A stretch of 52,900 nt of DNA from Dactylosporangium siamense (GTDB lineage Bacteria; Actinomycetota; Actinomycetes; Mycobacteriales; Micromonosporaceae). The notes under the pieces were generated by a model. It made no database searches. It saw only the letters and a program-made list of their open reading frames with translations, and was not told the origin of the DNA. The translations under genes and the position numbers were made by a program. Of the stretch, positions 8,718-18,641 are shown one piece after another; the stretch's first letter is position 1, and every line of letters begins with the position of its first letter. The stretch spans positions 1-52,900 of the forward strand of contig NZ_BONQ01000099.1 in the NCBI RefSeq assembly GCF_016862795.1, in the 5' to 3' direction.

Positions 8718-9773
8718 CTAGCCCCGTTTCACTGAGCGCCCCCTGAGAAGGATCAGTGACGGGTGTCGCAGTACCCCGGGCGTCACCCTCGGGTCGGCGG
8801 CGAGCGCGACCAGGTCCGCCGGGGCGCCCTCCTCGATGCCGGCGAACCCCAGGTAGCGGCGGGCGTCCCAGCAGGCGGCGCCGACCGCGGCGGCCGGTGG
8901 GAGCCCCGCGGCGACCAGGTGCCCGACCTCGCCGGCGACGTCGCCGTGACCGAGGGAGTCGGTGCCCGCGAGGACGGTCACACCGGCCTCCCACGCGTCG
9001 ACGGTCGCGGCGCGCAGGCTCGCGACACCGTCGAGGAACCAGTCCTTGCGCGGCCCCTCCGGCTTCGTGCGCACCACGTCGACGTGCGGCACGAACCCCG
9101 TCCACGTCGGGGTGACCGCACCGCCCCGCGCGGCGAGCACCGTCAGGAGATCCGGGGTGAGGAACCAGGCGTGCTCGATCGAGTCGACGCCGGCGAGGAC
9201 GGCGTTGCGGGTGCCCTCGGCCGTCTGGCAGTGCGCGGCCACCCGCCCGCCGGCGGCGTGCACCGCGTCGCAGAGCGCCCGCAGCACCGGCTCCGGTGTC
9301 TTCGGGCGGTCGAACTCCCAGTCGCCGTAGGTCTTGCACCAGCCGTCGTTGGCGAGGGCCTCCGCCACACCGGCGGCGGGCAGGTCCGCGGGCACCGTCT
9401 GCAGGTCGTCGAGGTCCTGCAGGCCGTCCCACGCCAGCCACGGACCGGCCGTGACCAGGCGCGGCAGGTCCGGGCGGTTTCGCAGCTCCGGCGGGATCGG
9501 CACCCGGTGACCCGGGACGCGCAGCAGGGTGGTGCCGTCGCCGGCGTACCCCAGACCGGCGGCGGTGAACAGCGCCGGGTCGAACGTCATCGTCGCCGGG
9601 TCGTGCCCCAGGTGGGCGTGCGCGTCGACGAGGCCCGGCAGGATGAACCCACCGTCGTGCACCGTGGTGGACGCCTGCCTCGGGCGGGTGAAGGTGAGCC
9701 GGTCGCCGAGCACCCAGATGTCGCGGACGTCACCGTCGGGCAGCACGGTGCCACGCAGGTGGAGGCTGCTCAT
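8718..9773 (-). CDS. Amidohydrolase family metal-dependent hydrolase (imidazolonepropionase-like)
   Basis: 351 residues. The amidohydrolase metal site is intact: HAHLG (His52, His54), Lys147 in WCKTYGD (probable carbamylated bridging Lys), His181 in AAHCQT, His201 in SIEHAW and Asp272 in AGTDSLGHG. N- and C-terminal strands form the usual small beta domain (VLGDRLTF, EEGAPADLVAL). Such enzymes cleave cyclic amides, dipeptides or related C-N bonds; the substrate is unknown. ATG 9773 lies 6 nt after a TAGTGT -10 box, suggesting a leaderless mRNA, divergent from def. The exporter and kinase genes follow on the same strand. Confidence 0.85.
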   Translation of the reverse strand: MSSLHLRGTVLPDGDVRDIWVLGDRLTFTRPRQASTTVHDGGFILPGLVDAHAHLGHDPATMTFDPALFTAAGLGYAGDGTTLLRVPGHRVPIPPELRNRPDLPRLVTAGPWLAWDGLQDLDDLQTVPADLPAAGVAEALANDGWCKTYGDWEFDRPKTPEPVLRALCDAVHAAGGRVAAHCQTAEGTRNAVLAGVDSIEHAWFLTPDLLTVLAARGGAVTPTWTGFVPHVDVVRTKPEGPRKDWFLDGVASLRAATVDAWEAGVTVLAGTDSLGHGDVAGEVGHLVAAGLPPAAAVGAACWDARRYLGFAGIEEGAPADLVALAADPRVTPGVLRHPSLILLRGRSVKRG

Positions 9774-9816
9774 CGGGCCACACTAGACTTGCGTGACTCG
9801 AATCAGATTTGGGGTG
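9774..9816. promoter_or_regulatory. Divergent promoters of the amidohydrolase and def genes with interlocked -10 boxes
   Basis: On the minus strand TAGTGT (9785-9780) stands 6 nt before ATG 9773. On the plus strand TAGACT (9784-9789) faces def. The two hexamers share the central TA at 9784-9785, so the two polymerases would compete for one site. GGGG at 9811-9814 fits as the def ribosome binding site. Confidence 0.5.
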
Positions 9817-9822
9817 CCTCGT

Positions 9823-10368
9823 TTGACCGTCCAGTCCGTCCGCATCTTCGGCGACCCGGTGCTGCGTACGCCCGCCGACAGCGTCGTGGACTTCGACCGT
9901 GAGCTGCGCAAGCTGGTCAAGGACCTGCTCGACACCATGGGCCAGCAGAACGGCACCGGCCTCGCCGCCCCGCAGATCGGCGTCGGGCTGCGCGTGTTCA
10001 CCTTCGACGTCGACGACGTCGTCGGGCACCTGGTCAACCCGGTGCTCGAGTTCCCCGACGAGGAGGAGCAGGACGGCCCCGAGGGCTGCCTGTCGATCCC
10101 CGGTGTGTACGTGGACACCAAACGCCGCCAGAACGTGATCGCCAAGGGCTTCAACGAGCACGGCGACCCGATGCAGATCGTCGGCACCGGGCTGATGGCG
10201 CGCTGCGCCCAGCACGAGACCGACCACCTCGACGGGGTCCTGTTCGTCGACCGGCTCGACGCCGACCGGCGCAAGCAGGCGATGAAGGAGATCCGCGCCG
10301 CCGAGTGGTACAACCCCGACGCCCCGCCGGTCGTGAAGGCCAGCCCACACGGTCTGTTCGGCCGGTGA
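9823..10368 (+). CDS. def: Peptide deformylase
   Basis: Removes the formyl group from nascent proteins. The three metal/active-site motifs are complete: [18 protein letters not shown] (Cys ligand) and QHETDHLDG (two His ligands and catalytic Glu). The length of about 181 residues is normal. TTG 9823 is preferred: it gives [14 protein letters not shown], the usual N-terminus, and has GGGG 8 nt upstream. GTG 9814 and GTG 9793 are in-frame alternatives, but 9793 lies before the predicted transcription start. fmt, whose product adds the formyl group, overlaps the stop codon, so the formylation cycle is encoded as one unit. Confidence 0.95.
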   Translation: MTVQSVRIFGDPVLRTPADSVVDFDRELRKLVKDLLDTMGQQNGTGLAAPQIGVGLRVFTFDVDDVVGHLVNPVLEFPDEEEQDGPEGCLSIPGVYVDTKRRQNVIAKGFNEHGDPMQIVGTGLMARCAQHETDHLDGVLFVDRLDADRRKQAMKEIRAAEWYNPDAPPVVKASPHGLFGR

Positions 10369-11339
10369 GACTCGTCTTCGCCGGCACGCCCGCGGTGGCG
10401 CTGCCGGCCCTCGACGCGATCGCCGCCTCCTCGCACGACCTGGTCGCCGTCGTGTCCCGCCCCGACGCGCCGTCCGGCCGCGGCCGCCAGCTGGTGCCGT
10501 CCCCGGTCAGCGCGTGGGCCTCTTCGCGGGGCATTCCTGTGCTCACCCCTGCACGGCCTCGAGACCCGTCGTTCCTTGAGCAGCTGGCTTCCCTCGAACC
10601 CGACTGCTGCCCGGTCGTCGCCTACGGCGCGCTGGTGCCGCGGGCCGCGCTCGACATCCCCCGGTACGGGTGGATCAACCTGCACTTCTCGCTCCTGCCC
10701 GCGTGGCGCGGCGCGGCACCGGTCCAGCAGGCCGTCCTGCACGGCGACGACATGACCGGCGCCAGCGTGTTCCTGCTCGAGGAGGGCCTGGACACCGGGC
10801 CCGTGTTCGGCACGCTCACCGAGCCCGTCGGCGCCCGCGACACGTCCGGCGACCTGCTCGACCGGCTCGCCGTGTCCGGCGCCGGCCTGCTCGTGCAGGT
10901 CCTCGACGGGATCGGGGCCCACGCGGTCACCGCCGTGCCGCAACCGCACGAGGGCATCTCGGCCGCCCCGAAACTCGCCGTCGAGGACGCCCGCGTCCGC
11001 TGGGACGACCCGGCGTTCGCGGTCGACCGGCGGGTCAGGGCCTGCACCCCCGCGCCCGGCGCGTGGACGACGCTGCACGGCGACCGGCTGAAGCTCGGCC
11101 CGGTCACGCCCGTCACCGCCGCGTCGGTCATCGGCGGCGGCACGGCCCTCGGGCCCGGTGTCGTCGCCGTCGAACGCAACCGGGTCCTCGTCGGCACCGG
11201 CACCGTCCCGGTCGTCCTCGGCACCGTCACCGCCCCAGGAAAGAAGGCCATGCCTGCCGACGCCTGGGCGCGTGGCGCCCGCATCGAGTCCGGCACCGTC
11301 CTCGGCACGTCATCCGTCGCCCCGGGAGCCACCTCTTGA
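10365..11339 (+). CDS. fmt: Methionyl-tRNA formyltransferase
   Basis: 324 residues. Formylates initiator Met-tRNA using 10-formyl-THF. N-terminal formyltransferase domain with [15 protein letters not shown], the hallmark [18 protein letters not shown] (Asn and His of the catalytic site) and an Asp in EEGLDTGPV. The C-terminal OB-like domain begins near 210 ([18 protein letters not shown]). GTG 10365 overlaps the def stop as GTGA, and rsmB overlaps the fmt stop, so def-fmt-rsmB is one translationally coupled operon. Confidence 0.96.
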   Translation: MRLVFAGTPAVALPALDAIAASSHDLVAVVSRPDAPSGRGRQLVPSPVSAWASSRGIPVLTPARPRDPSFLEQLASLEPDCCPVVAYGALVPRAALDIPRYGWINLHFSLLPAWRGAAPVQQAVLHGDDMTGASVFLLEEGLDTGPVFGTLTEPVGARDTSGDLLDRLAVSGAGLLVQVLDGIGAHAVTAVPQPHEGISAAPKLAVEDARVRWDDPAFAVDRRVRACTPAPGAWTTLHGDRLKLGPVTPVTAASVIGGGTALGPGVVAVERNRVLVGTGTVPVVLGTVTAPGKKAMPADAWARGARIESGTVLGTSSVAPGATS

Positions 11340-12790
11340 GGTCGCCCCGGCGTGGACCCGGGCCGCGCCCCGCGGGCGCCCGCGACGACCGCCTCGTCCG
11401 GCCGCCGCGCGGTGGACGGCCGGCGATCGACCCGGCCCGCGAGGCCGCGTACGAGGCCGTGGCCGCCGTGCACCGCGACGACGCGTACGCCAATCTCGTC
11501 CTGCCGAAACTGCTGCGCGACACCGGGGTCACCGGCCGGGACGCCGCGTTCGCGACCGAACTGACCTACGGCACGCTGCGCCAGACCGGCACCCTCGACG
11601 CGATCGTCGCCGTCGCCGCGGACCGGGCCGTGGAGCGCATCGACCCGCCCGTCCGCGACGCCCTGCGCATCGGGGCGTATCAGCTGCTCAACATGCGCGT
11701 CGGTGCGCACGCCGCGGTCGCGACCACGGTCGACCTGGTCCGTTCCCTGGCGCCGGGCGCAGCCGGGTTCGCCAACGCCGTCCTGCGCCGCGTCGCCGAG
11801 TCCGACCGCAACGAGTGGCTGTCGCGGCTGGCCCCGGCCGACCCGTTCGAGCGGGCCGCGCTCAACCACGCGCACCCGCAGTGGATCGTGCGGGCGTTCA
11901 CCGACGCGCTGGGCTCCCTCGACGAGGCCGAACTGGCCCTCGACGCCGACAACCTGGCCCCGCCCGTGCACCTGTGCGCGCGGCCCGGCCTGCTCGACCC
12001 GGCCGCGTTCGCGGCGACGCTGCGCGGCGCGACCGTCGGGCGGTACTCGCCGTTCACGGTCGTGCTGGCCGGCGGCGGCGACCCCGGCGGCATCCCCGCC
12101 ATCCGCGACGGCCGGGCCCACGTCCAGGACGAAGGCAGCCAGCTCGTCGCCGCCGCCCTCGCCGCGGCGCCCCTCGACGGCGGCGACGGTGGCGGCCGTG
12201 ACGAGCGGTGGCTCGACCTGTGCGCCGGTCCCGGCGGCAAGGCCGGCCTGCTCGGCGCGCTCGCCCGCACCCGCGACGCGCACGTCACCGCCGTCGAGGT
12301 CGCCCACCACCGGGCGGAGCTGGTCGCCAAGGCCACCGACGGCCTGCCCGTCTACACGATCCACGCCGACGGCCGCGACGTCGGCAAGGACGCGGACCTG
12401 CCCGAGGGCGGCTTCGACCGGGTCCTGGTCGACGCGCCCTGCACCGGCCTGGGCGCGCTGCGCCGCCGCCCGGAGGCCCGCTGGCGCCGCCAGCCGTCGG
12501 ACCTGCCGCCGCTGACCCGGCTGCAGCGGGAGCTGCTGCAGGCGGCGTTCCGGGCGGTCCGGCCCGGCGGGGTCGTCGCCTACGTCACCTGCTCGCCGCA
12601 CCAGGCCGAGACCGAGGTGTCGGTCACGGAGGCGGCCCGCCGCTCACCGGTGGACGTGGACCTGCTCGACGCCCGGCCGTTCCTGCCGGCGTCGCTGCCC
12701 GACCTGGGCACGGGGCCGACGGTGCAGCTCTGGCCGCACCGGCACGGCACCGACGCGATGTTCCTCGCCCTGCTCCGCCGCGCCGCCTGA
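11336..12790 (+). CDS. rsmB: 16S rRNA (cytosine-C5)-methyltransferase, RsmB family with NusB domain
   Basis: 484 residues. An N-terminal NusB-like RNA-binding domain (about 35-165; [20 protein letters not shown]) precedes a Rossmann SAM methyltransferase: SAM loop [13 protein letters not shown], motif [18 protein letters not shown] and motif [14 protein letters not shown] carrying the two cysteines used by m5C enzymes. TTG 11336 overlaps the fmt stop (TTGA) and has GGGAG 7 nt upstream. The family methylates C967 of 16S rRNA in E. coli. The last codons and stop form the first unit of a 16-bp tandem array. Confidence 0.94.
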   Translation: MRSPRRGPGPRPAGARDDRLVRPPRGGRPAIDPAREAAYEAVAAVHRDDAYANLVLPKLLRDTGVTGRDAAFATELTYGTLRQTGTLDAIVAVAADRAVERIDPPVRDALRIGAYQLLNMRVGAHAAVATTVDLVRSLAPGAAGFANAVLRRVAESDRNEWLSRLAPADPFERAALNHAHPQWIVRAFTDALGSLDEAELALDADNLAPPVHLCARPGLLDPAAFAATLRGATVGRYSPFTVVLAGGGDPGGIPAIRDGRAHVQDEGSQLVAAALAAAPLDGGDGGGRDERWLDLCAGPGGKAGLLGALARTRDAHVTAVEVAHHRAELVAKATDGLPVYTIHADGRDVGKDADLPEGGFDRVLVDAPCTGLGALRRRPEARWRRQPSDLPPLTRLQRELLQAAFRAVRPGGVVAYVTCSPHQAETEVSVTEAARRSPVDVDLLDARPFLPASLPDLGTGPTVQLWPHRHGTDAMFLALLRRAA

Positions 12791-12900
12791 GCTGCGCGCC
12801 GCCTGAGCTGCGCGCCGCCTGAGCTGCGCGCCGCCTGAGCTGCGCGCCGCCTGAGGTACGCCGCGCCGGCTGAGCTGCGCCGCGCCGGCTGAACTCAGGC
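12782..12900. repeat. Tandem array beginning at the rsmB stop codon
   Basis: Four exact 16-bp copies of GCCGCCTGAGCTGCGC run from 12782 to 12845, with a partial fifth. Two diverged copies of CCGCGCCGGCTGA(G/A)CTG follow. The TGA of the first copy is the rsmB stop. The remaining spacer to 13067, between convergent genes, is relatively AT-rich and shows no gene. Confidence 0.9.
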
Positions 12901-13067
12901 TGAGCTGAGCCGCAGGGGCAATCCACTGCGGCGGAACGTGTGTGGTGCCCGCGCCGGCTGCCTCAATCTGCACGCTAACCCATCGCTGCAAATTGATCTC
13001 CAGCCCGGCTACCGAACGTAGTCTAAGCAGCCCACGGGATTGATCGCCAACCACCGGGGCTCGCGGG

Positions 13068-13559
13068 TCAGTCGGGCAGGAGGGCGGCCACGGCGGCGCG
13101 GGAGCCGCAGGACAGGGCGATCAGGCGGTCCCGCTCGGCGACCCAGGCGTCGCCGAGGGACTGCCGGACCGCGGGATCCAGGCGGAGCGCGTCGTTGAGC
13201 AGGGTGCGCTCCTCCTCGTCGAGGTGGTGGTACAGCGAGTTCGCCAGCTTCCCCAGTGCCTTGTCGAAGGCCACCGACTCGACATCCGGCACGTCCAGCA
13301 GCGCGAGGAGCCGGCGGTGGCCGTCCAGGTGCTCGTCCTCGCCGTGCTCGACGTGGTCGTCGGTGCCGGTCAGCTCGCGCAGCTTCGGGTACACCTCGGA
13401 CTCCTCGGCGGAGGCGTGCGCGACGAGCAGGTCCGCGAGCTCGCTGAGGGTGTGCCGCCGGTGCGCCGCGAGGTCGGGGCGGGAACGGTCCCGCAGTGCC
13501 CGGAGCAGCGTCTCGAACCTGAGATGATCGGTGACGATCACATCGACGACATCAGCCAT
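13068..13559 (-). CDS. Hemerythrin HHE-domain protein
   Basis: About 163 residues, all predicted helical. Hemerythrin ligands appear in order: TDH (His12), VAHASAEESEVYP, EHGEDEHLDGH and YHHLDEEE. This fits a four-helix bundle binding a di-iron or haem-like centre and sensing or storing oxygen, NO or iron. ATG 13559 (ADVVDVIVTDH) is chosen because GGGGGA lies about 10 nt upstream; ATG 13577 adds six residues but has no ribosome binding site. The gene is divergent from rpe, with about 55 nt between starts, and convergent with rsmB. Confidence 0.85.
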   Translation of the reverse strand: MADVVDVIVTDHLRFETLLRALRDRSRPDLAAHRRHTLSELADLLVAHASAEESEVYPKLRELTGTDDHVEHGEDEHLDGHRRLLALLDVPDVESVAFDKALGKLANSLYHHLDEEERTLLNDALRLDPAVRQSLGDAWVAERDRLIALSCGSRAAVAALLPD

Positions 13560-13614
13560 CCAGCGATTGTCCCCCATACCGGGCCGAACCCGCGCCGTCG
13601 CCTAGAGTGCTGAT

Positions 13615-14274
13615 GTGAGCAACAGCGTGATCGCCCCTTCCATCCTCGCCGCGGACTTCGCCCGGCTCGCCGACTCCGCCGCAGCGGTGGAGGGCAGCGC
13701 CGACTGGCTGCACGTGGACGTCATGGACTACCACTTCGTGCCCAACCTGACGATCGGGTTGCCGGTGGTGCAGAGCCTGCGCAAGGCGACGACGCTGCCG
13801 TTCGACTGCCACCTGATGATCGCGGACCCGGCGCGGTGGGCGCCGCAGTACGCGGAGGCCGGGGCGTACAACGTCACGTTCCACGCGGAGGCGGCGACGG
13901 ACCCGGCCGCGATCGCGAAGGACCTGCGGGCCGCGGGCAGCCGGGCGGGGCTCGCCATCGACCGGGACACGCCGGTCGAGGGCTACCTGGACCTCCTGCC
14001 GCACTTCGACCTGCTGCTCATCATGACGATCAAGGCGGGGTTCGGCGGGCAGGCGTTCATCCCGGAGCTGCTCGACAAGGTCCGCGCGGCCCGGCGGCAC
14101 GTCGACACCGGCCATCTCGAGCTGCGCATTGAAGTTGACGGCGGGGTGGCCGAGGATACGATCGCGGCCTGCGCCGAAGCGGGTGCCGACACGTTCGTGG
14201 CGGGCACCGCCGTCTTCGGCGCCGAGGACCCGGCCGCCGCGGTGCGCCGGCTCCGCGCCCTGGCGAGCGGCTGA
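13615..14274 (+). CDS. rpe: Ribulose-phosphate 3-epimerase
   Basis: 219 residues, a full-length TIM barrel interconverting ribulose-5-P and xylulose-5-P in the pentose phosphate pathway. Family motifs: [25 protein letters not shown] (Asp and His at the metal site), DCHLMI, GFGGQAF and EVDGGV. It starts with GTG 13615; TAGAGT at 13603-13608 lies 6 nt upstream, so the transcript is probably leaderless. It supplies ribulose-5-P, the direct substrate of the ribBA product encoded 3 kb downstream. Confidence 0.96.
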   Translation: MSNSVIAPSILAADFARLADSAAAVEGSADWLHVDVMDYHFVPNLTIGLPVVQSLRKATTLPFDCHLMIADPARWAPQYAEAGAYNVTFHAEAATDPAAIAKDLRAAGSRAGLAIDRDTPVEGYLDLLPHFDLLLIMTIKAGFGGQAFIPELLDKVRAARRHVDTGHLELRIEVDGGVAEDTIAACAEAGADTFVAGTAVFGAEDPAAAVRRLRALASG

Positions 14275-14376
14275 GCGAACCAAAGCGAACCACAAGCGGA
14301 CCACAAGCGAAGCAAAGCGAACCACAAGCGGACCAGAAGCGAAGCAAGCGGCCGGAAGCGGACCAGAAGCGGACCA
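14275..14376. repeat. Helically phased AAGCG repeat array
   Basis: Nine AAGCG boxes start at 14283, 14294, 14305, 14315, 14326, 14337, 14346, 14356 and 14367, spaced 9-11 bp apart (mostly 11). The common unit is AAGCG(A/G)ACCA(C/G), and a 32-bp higher-order unit is repeated twice. The strand is strongly purine/A-biased compared with the flanking genes. The array lies between the rpe stop codon and the response-regulator ribosome binding site (GAGGA). Confidence 0.9.
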
Positions 14377-14388
14377 AAGAGGAATCGC

Positions 14389-15339
14389 ATGGGCGAGCCC
14401 GACACCATCCTCGTCGTCGACGACGACGTCGACATCGCCCGGTTCATCGAGGTCAACCTGCGCCTGGAGGGTTACCGGGTGCTGCTCGCCCACGACGGGG
14501 CGACGGCGCTGCGCCTCGTCGAGGAGCACATGCCCGCCCTGGCCGTGGTCGACTGGATGATGCCGCAGCTCGACGGGATCGAGCTGACCCGGCGGTTGCG
14601 GGCCGACCCGATGACGGCGCCGATCCCGGTGATCCTGCTGACCGCTCGCGGGCAGACCGCGGACAAGGTCATCGGGTTGCAGGCGGGCGCCGACGACTAC
14701 CTGGTGAAGCCGTTCGACACCCTGGAGCTCGTCGCGCGGGTCCGCTCGACGCTGCGGCGCAACCAGGAGAACCGGGAGGTCTCGCCGCTCACCGGGCTGC
14801 CCGGCAACAGCCGGATCCTGCGCGAGATCACCGACCGGGCCCGGGCCGGGGTCGACTTCGCCGTCTCGCACGTCGACATCGACCGGTTCAAGGCCGTCAA
14901 CGATGTGTACGGGTTCGCCCGCGGCGACGAGTTCATCACCGCGCTTGCCCGGGCGCTGCACCGTGCCGTCGTCGAGGTCGGGCTGCCGCCGGCGTTCCTC
15001 GGCCACATCGGCGGCGACGACTTCCTCGTCGTGTGCAGCCCCGACCAGCTCAAGCCGATGGCGTCCAAGGCGATCCTGGAGTTCCAGACGGCGTCGGACG
15101 CCCTCTACGACCCGGTCGACGCCGAACGCGGCTACGTCGAGGTCGTCCAGCGCAACGGCGAGGTCCAGCAGGCGAACCTGGTCACCCTGTCGATCGGGGT
15201 CGCGATCGGGCAGATCGCCAACGGGCAGCTGACCGACCCGCGTGAGGTCATCGCGATCGCCACCGACATGAAGTCCGTGGCCAAGAAGCACAACGGCAAC
15301 TACGTGGCGGTCGACCGCCGCAGCGCACTGCACCTGTAA
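14389..15339 (+). CDS. Response regulator with C-terminal GGDEF-like domain
   Basis: 316 residues. The receiver domain (6-120) has the acidic pair DDD (11-13), phosphoacceptor Asp55 in VVDWMMP, Thr85 and Lys107 in VKPF, so it should be phosphorylatable. The diguanylate-cyclase-like domain (about 132-310) keeps SPLTGLPGN and DIDRFKAVND but reads GGDDF (208-212) instead of GG(D/E)EF, GF where GH is usual, and no RxxD inhibitory site. It may be a weak cyclase or a c-di-GMP/GTP-binding effector. No kinase gene is adjacent. The start ATG has GAGGA upstream. Arrays of AAGC-containing repeats flank both ends of the gene. Confidence 0.88.
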   Translation: MGEPDTILVVDDDVDIARFIEVNLRLEGYRVLLAHDGATALRLVEEHMPALAVVDWMMPQLDGIELTRRLRADPMTAPIPVILLTARGQTADKVIGLQAGADDYLVKPFDTLELVARVRSTLRRNQENREVSPLTGLPGNSRILREITDRARAGVDFAVSHVDIDRFKAVNDVYGFARGDEFITALARALHRAVVEVGLPPAFLGHIGGDDFLVVCSPDQLKPMASKAILEFQTASDALYDPVDAERGYVEVVQRNGEVQQANLVTLSIGVAIGQIANGQLTDPREVIAIATDMKSVAKKHNGNYVAVDRRSALHL

Positions 15340-15410
15340 AAAGCACCGAAGCTCAAAGCACCGAAGCTCAAAGCGCCGAGCTTTCAAAGCACCGAAGCGC
15401 CGAGTTCTCG
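15337..15410. repeat. AAGC-rich tandem repeats starting at the response-regulator stop codon
   Basis: Two exact 15-bp units AAGCACCGAAGCTCA (15341-15370) are followed by two diverged units (AAGCGCCGAGCTTTCA and AAGCACCGAAGCGCCGA). Partly self-complementary segments (GAAGCTC / GAGCTTTC) could form a weak hairpin. Between here and the riboswitch (15411-15504) no gene is seen. Confidence 0.85.
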
Positions 15411-15504
15411 CAGATTGCCGAAACACGCCTGTGACGTACGTCCCTGTGTAAGGACCGGGCCGGTCGTCGCGGAAATGTGCAAGACTCGGGTTACGTACCC
15501 ACCA

Positions 15505-15644
15505 CGCGCTGGCGGGGCTCGGTGAAATTCCGAACCGGCGGTAAGCGGAAGTCCGCGAGCCCGCGACCCGGTCGAAGCCGTCGACCGGTGGATCTGGTGT
15601 GAGTCCAGAGCCGACGGTCATAGTCCGGATGGGAGTTCAGCGCG
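15505..15644 (+). promoter_or_regulatory. FMN riboswitch (RFN element)
   Basis: The conserved RFN core is plain: GGTGAAATTCCGAACCGGCG, then AAGTCCGCGA, GGATCTGGTGTGAGTCCAGA, and GCCGACGGTCATAGTCCGGA followed by TGGGAG. A perfect 7-bp closing helix P1 pairs CGCGCTG (15505-15511) with CAGCGCG (15638-15644). It senses FMN and should repress the downstream rib operon when flavin is abundant. Confidence 0.97.
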
Positions 15645-15736
15645 CGGGATCCGGTGTCCGTTTCGGCGGTCGCCTCGGGGTCGGCCTGCGCGTATGCGAA
15701 GGTCGGCGCCGCCCGCAGCCGTCCCCGTCAGCCCCC

Positions 15737-15765
15737 CCGCGTGTGAGCAGACCACGCGGAGAGGG
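15737..15765 (+). promoter_or_regulatory. Hairpin touching the ribD ribosome binding site (likely expression platform)
   Basis: CCGCGTG (15737-15743) pairs perfectly with CACGCGG (15753-15759). The ribosome binding site AGAGGG (15760-15765) starts right at its 3' foot, and a run of seven C lies at 15732-15738 that could pair with GAGAGGG. No T-run follows, so translational rather than transcriptional control of ribD is inferred. Confidence 0.6.
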
Positions 15766-15767
15766 CC

Positions 15768-16802
15768 ATGGACGCAGACGCCACCGACGAGACGCACCTG
15801 CGGCGTGCCGTCGAGCTGTCCCTGCTCAGCCTGGGCGAGACCAGTCCCAACCCCAACGTCGGCTGTGTCCTCGTGAGCCCGGCCGGCACGGTCGTCGGCG
15901 AGGGGCGCACCGCACCCGCCGGCGGGCCGCACGCCGAGGTCAGTGCCCTTGCGGCGGCGGGCGGGGCGGCCCGGGGGGCCACCGCTTACGTCACCCTGGA
16001 ACCCTGCGACCACACGGGCCGCACCGGCCCCTGCACCGCCGCGCTGATCGCGGCCGGCGTGGCCCGCGTCGTCGTCGCGGTCCGCGACCCGGACCCCGTG
16101 GCGGCCGGCGGCGCGGAGACCCTGAGAGCCGCCGGGATCCGGGTCGACGTCGTCGAGGACGCGGCCGCCCGGGACGCCATGGTCGGCTGGCTGACCGCGG
16201 TCGGGCGGGGCACGCCGTATGTGATCTGGAAGTTCGCCGCGACGCTCGACGGGCGTTCCGCCGCCGCCGACGGCACCAGCCGATGGATCACGTCGCCGGA
16301 GGCGCGGGCCGACGTGCACCGCATCCGGGCCGGCGTCGACGCGATCATCGCCGGCGTCGGCACCGTCCTGGCCGACGACCCCCAGCTCACCGTCCGCACC
16401 GCCACCGGCCCCGCCGCCCGTCAGCCGTTGCGGGTCGTCGTCGACGGCGCCGGCCGTACACCTCCCACCGCCAAGGTGCGCGACGGTGCTGCGGCGACCT
16501 GGATCGCCACCGCTCCCGGCGGCGGCAAGGTCGACCTGCGCGGCATGTTGCGGGAGTTGTACGAGCAGGGCGTCCGCACGGCGCTGCTCGAGGGCGGGCC
16601 GACCCTCGCCGGCGCGTTCCTCGCCGAGGGGCTCGTCGACCGGGTCGTGGCCTACCTGGCCCCGAAGCTGCTCGGCGCCGGCCCGGCCGCGCTCGCCGCC
16701 GCGGGAATTTCCACCATCTCCGAAGCCTTGACGCTCGACGTTGTCGACCTTGCCACGATCGGGCCCGATGTGCGCCTGACGGCAACAGTGAAAGGTGCGT
16801 GA
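15768..16802 (+). CDS. ribD: Bifunctional riboflavin deaminase/reductase RibD
   Basis: 344 residues. The N-terminal deaminase domain has the zinc site HAEVSA (His55, Glu57) and PCDHTGRTGPC (Cys80, Cys89). The C-terminal reductase domain (from about 150; KFAATLDGRSAAADGTSRWI) uses NADPH. Together they carry out the second and third steps from GTP to lumazine. First gene of ribD-ribE-ribBA-ribH, controlled by the FMN riboswitch 120 nt upstream; ATG 15768 has AGAGGG in front. Confidence 0.96.
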   Translation: MDADATDETHLRRAVELSLLSLGETSPNPNVGCVLVSPAGTVVGEGRTAPAGGPHAEVSALAAAGGAARGATAYVTLEPCDHTGRTGPCTAALIAAGVARVVVAVRDPDPVAAGGAETLRAAGIRVDVVEDAAARDAMVGWLTAVGRGTPYVIWKFAATLDGRSAAADGTSRWITSPEARADVHRIRAGVDAIIAGVGTVLADDPQLTVRTATGPAARQPLRVVVDGAGRTPPTAKVRDGAAATWIATAPGGGKVDLRGMLRELYEQGVRTALLEGGPTLAGAFLAEGLVDRVVAYLAPKLLGAGPAALAAAGISTISEALTLDVVDLATIGPDVRLTATVKGA

Positions 16803-16806
16803 CCCA

Positions 16807-17396
16807 GTGTTCACCGGCATCATCGAAGAGCTCGGGACGGTCGTCGCGATCGACCCGCTCGGCGACTCGGCACGGCTGACGATCCGCGGTGCGACCGTCA
16901 CCTCCGACGCCGCGCACGGCGACTCCATCAGCGTCAACGGCGTCTGTCTGACCGTCGTGGACAACGCCGACGGCGTCTTCACCGCCGACGTGATGGGCGA
17001 GTCCCTGGACCGCTCCACCCTCGGCTCGCTCGCCGCCGGTTCCGCCGTCAACCTGGAACGCGCCGCGACCATGGCCACCCGCCTCGGCGGCCACATCGTG
17101 CAGGGCCACGTCGACGGGGTCGGCGCGGTGCTGTCCCGGGAGGCCGGCGACCAGTGGGAGACCGTCACGTTCAGCCTCCCGCCGCAGCTCGCCCGGTACG
17201 TCGTGGAGAAGGGGTCGATCACCGTCGACGGGATCTCGCTGACCGTCATGGCGATCACCGACGACACGTTCTCGGTCGGGCTCATCCCGACCACGCTCAA
17301 ACTCACGACGCTCGGCGCCAAGGGCGTCGGCGAGCAGGTCAACCTGGAGGTCGACATCATGGCCAAGTACGTCGAGAAGCTCCTGGGCGCGAAGGC

Positions 17397-17400
<4 letters not shown>
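16807..17400 (+). CDS. ribE: Riboflavin synthase (alpha subunit)
   Basis: 197 residues with two lumazine-binding barrels, each about 95 residues ([13 protein letters not shown] at the start; [14 protein letters not shown] opens the second). It dismutates two lumazine molecules to riboflavin. GTG 16807 gives the invariant MFTGIIEE N-terminus, so it is preferred over GTG 16795, which would overlap ribD. The stop overlaps the ribBA start (ATGA). Confidence 0.95.

Positions 17401-18640
<1,240 letters not shown>

Positions 18641-18641
<1 letters not shown>

Noticed and set aside
13560-13577. Upstream ATG of the hemerythrin gene (six more residues)
   Set aside because: No ribosome binding site and no leaderless box, whereas ATG 13559 has GGGGGA; kept only as an alternative.
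14275-14376. CRISPR-like array
   Set aside because: Units are about 11 bp with no spacers of constant length and no cas genes; it is a simple phased repeat.
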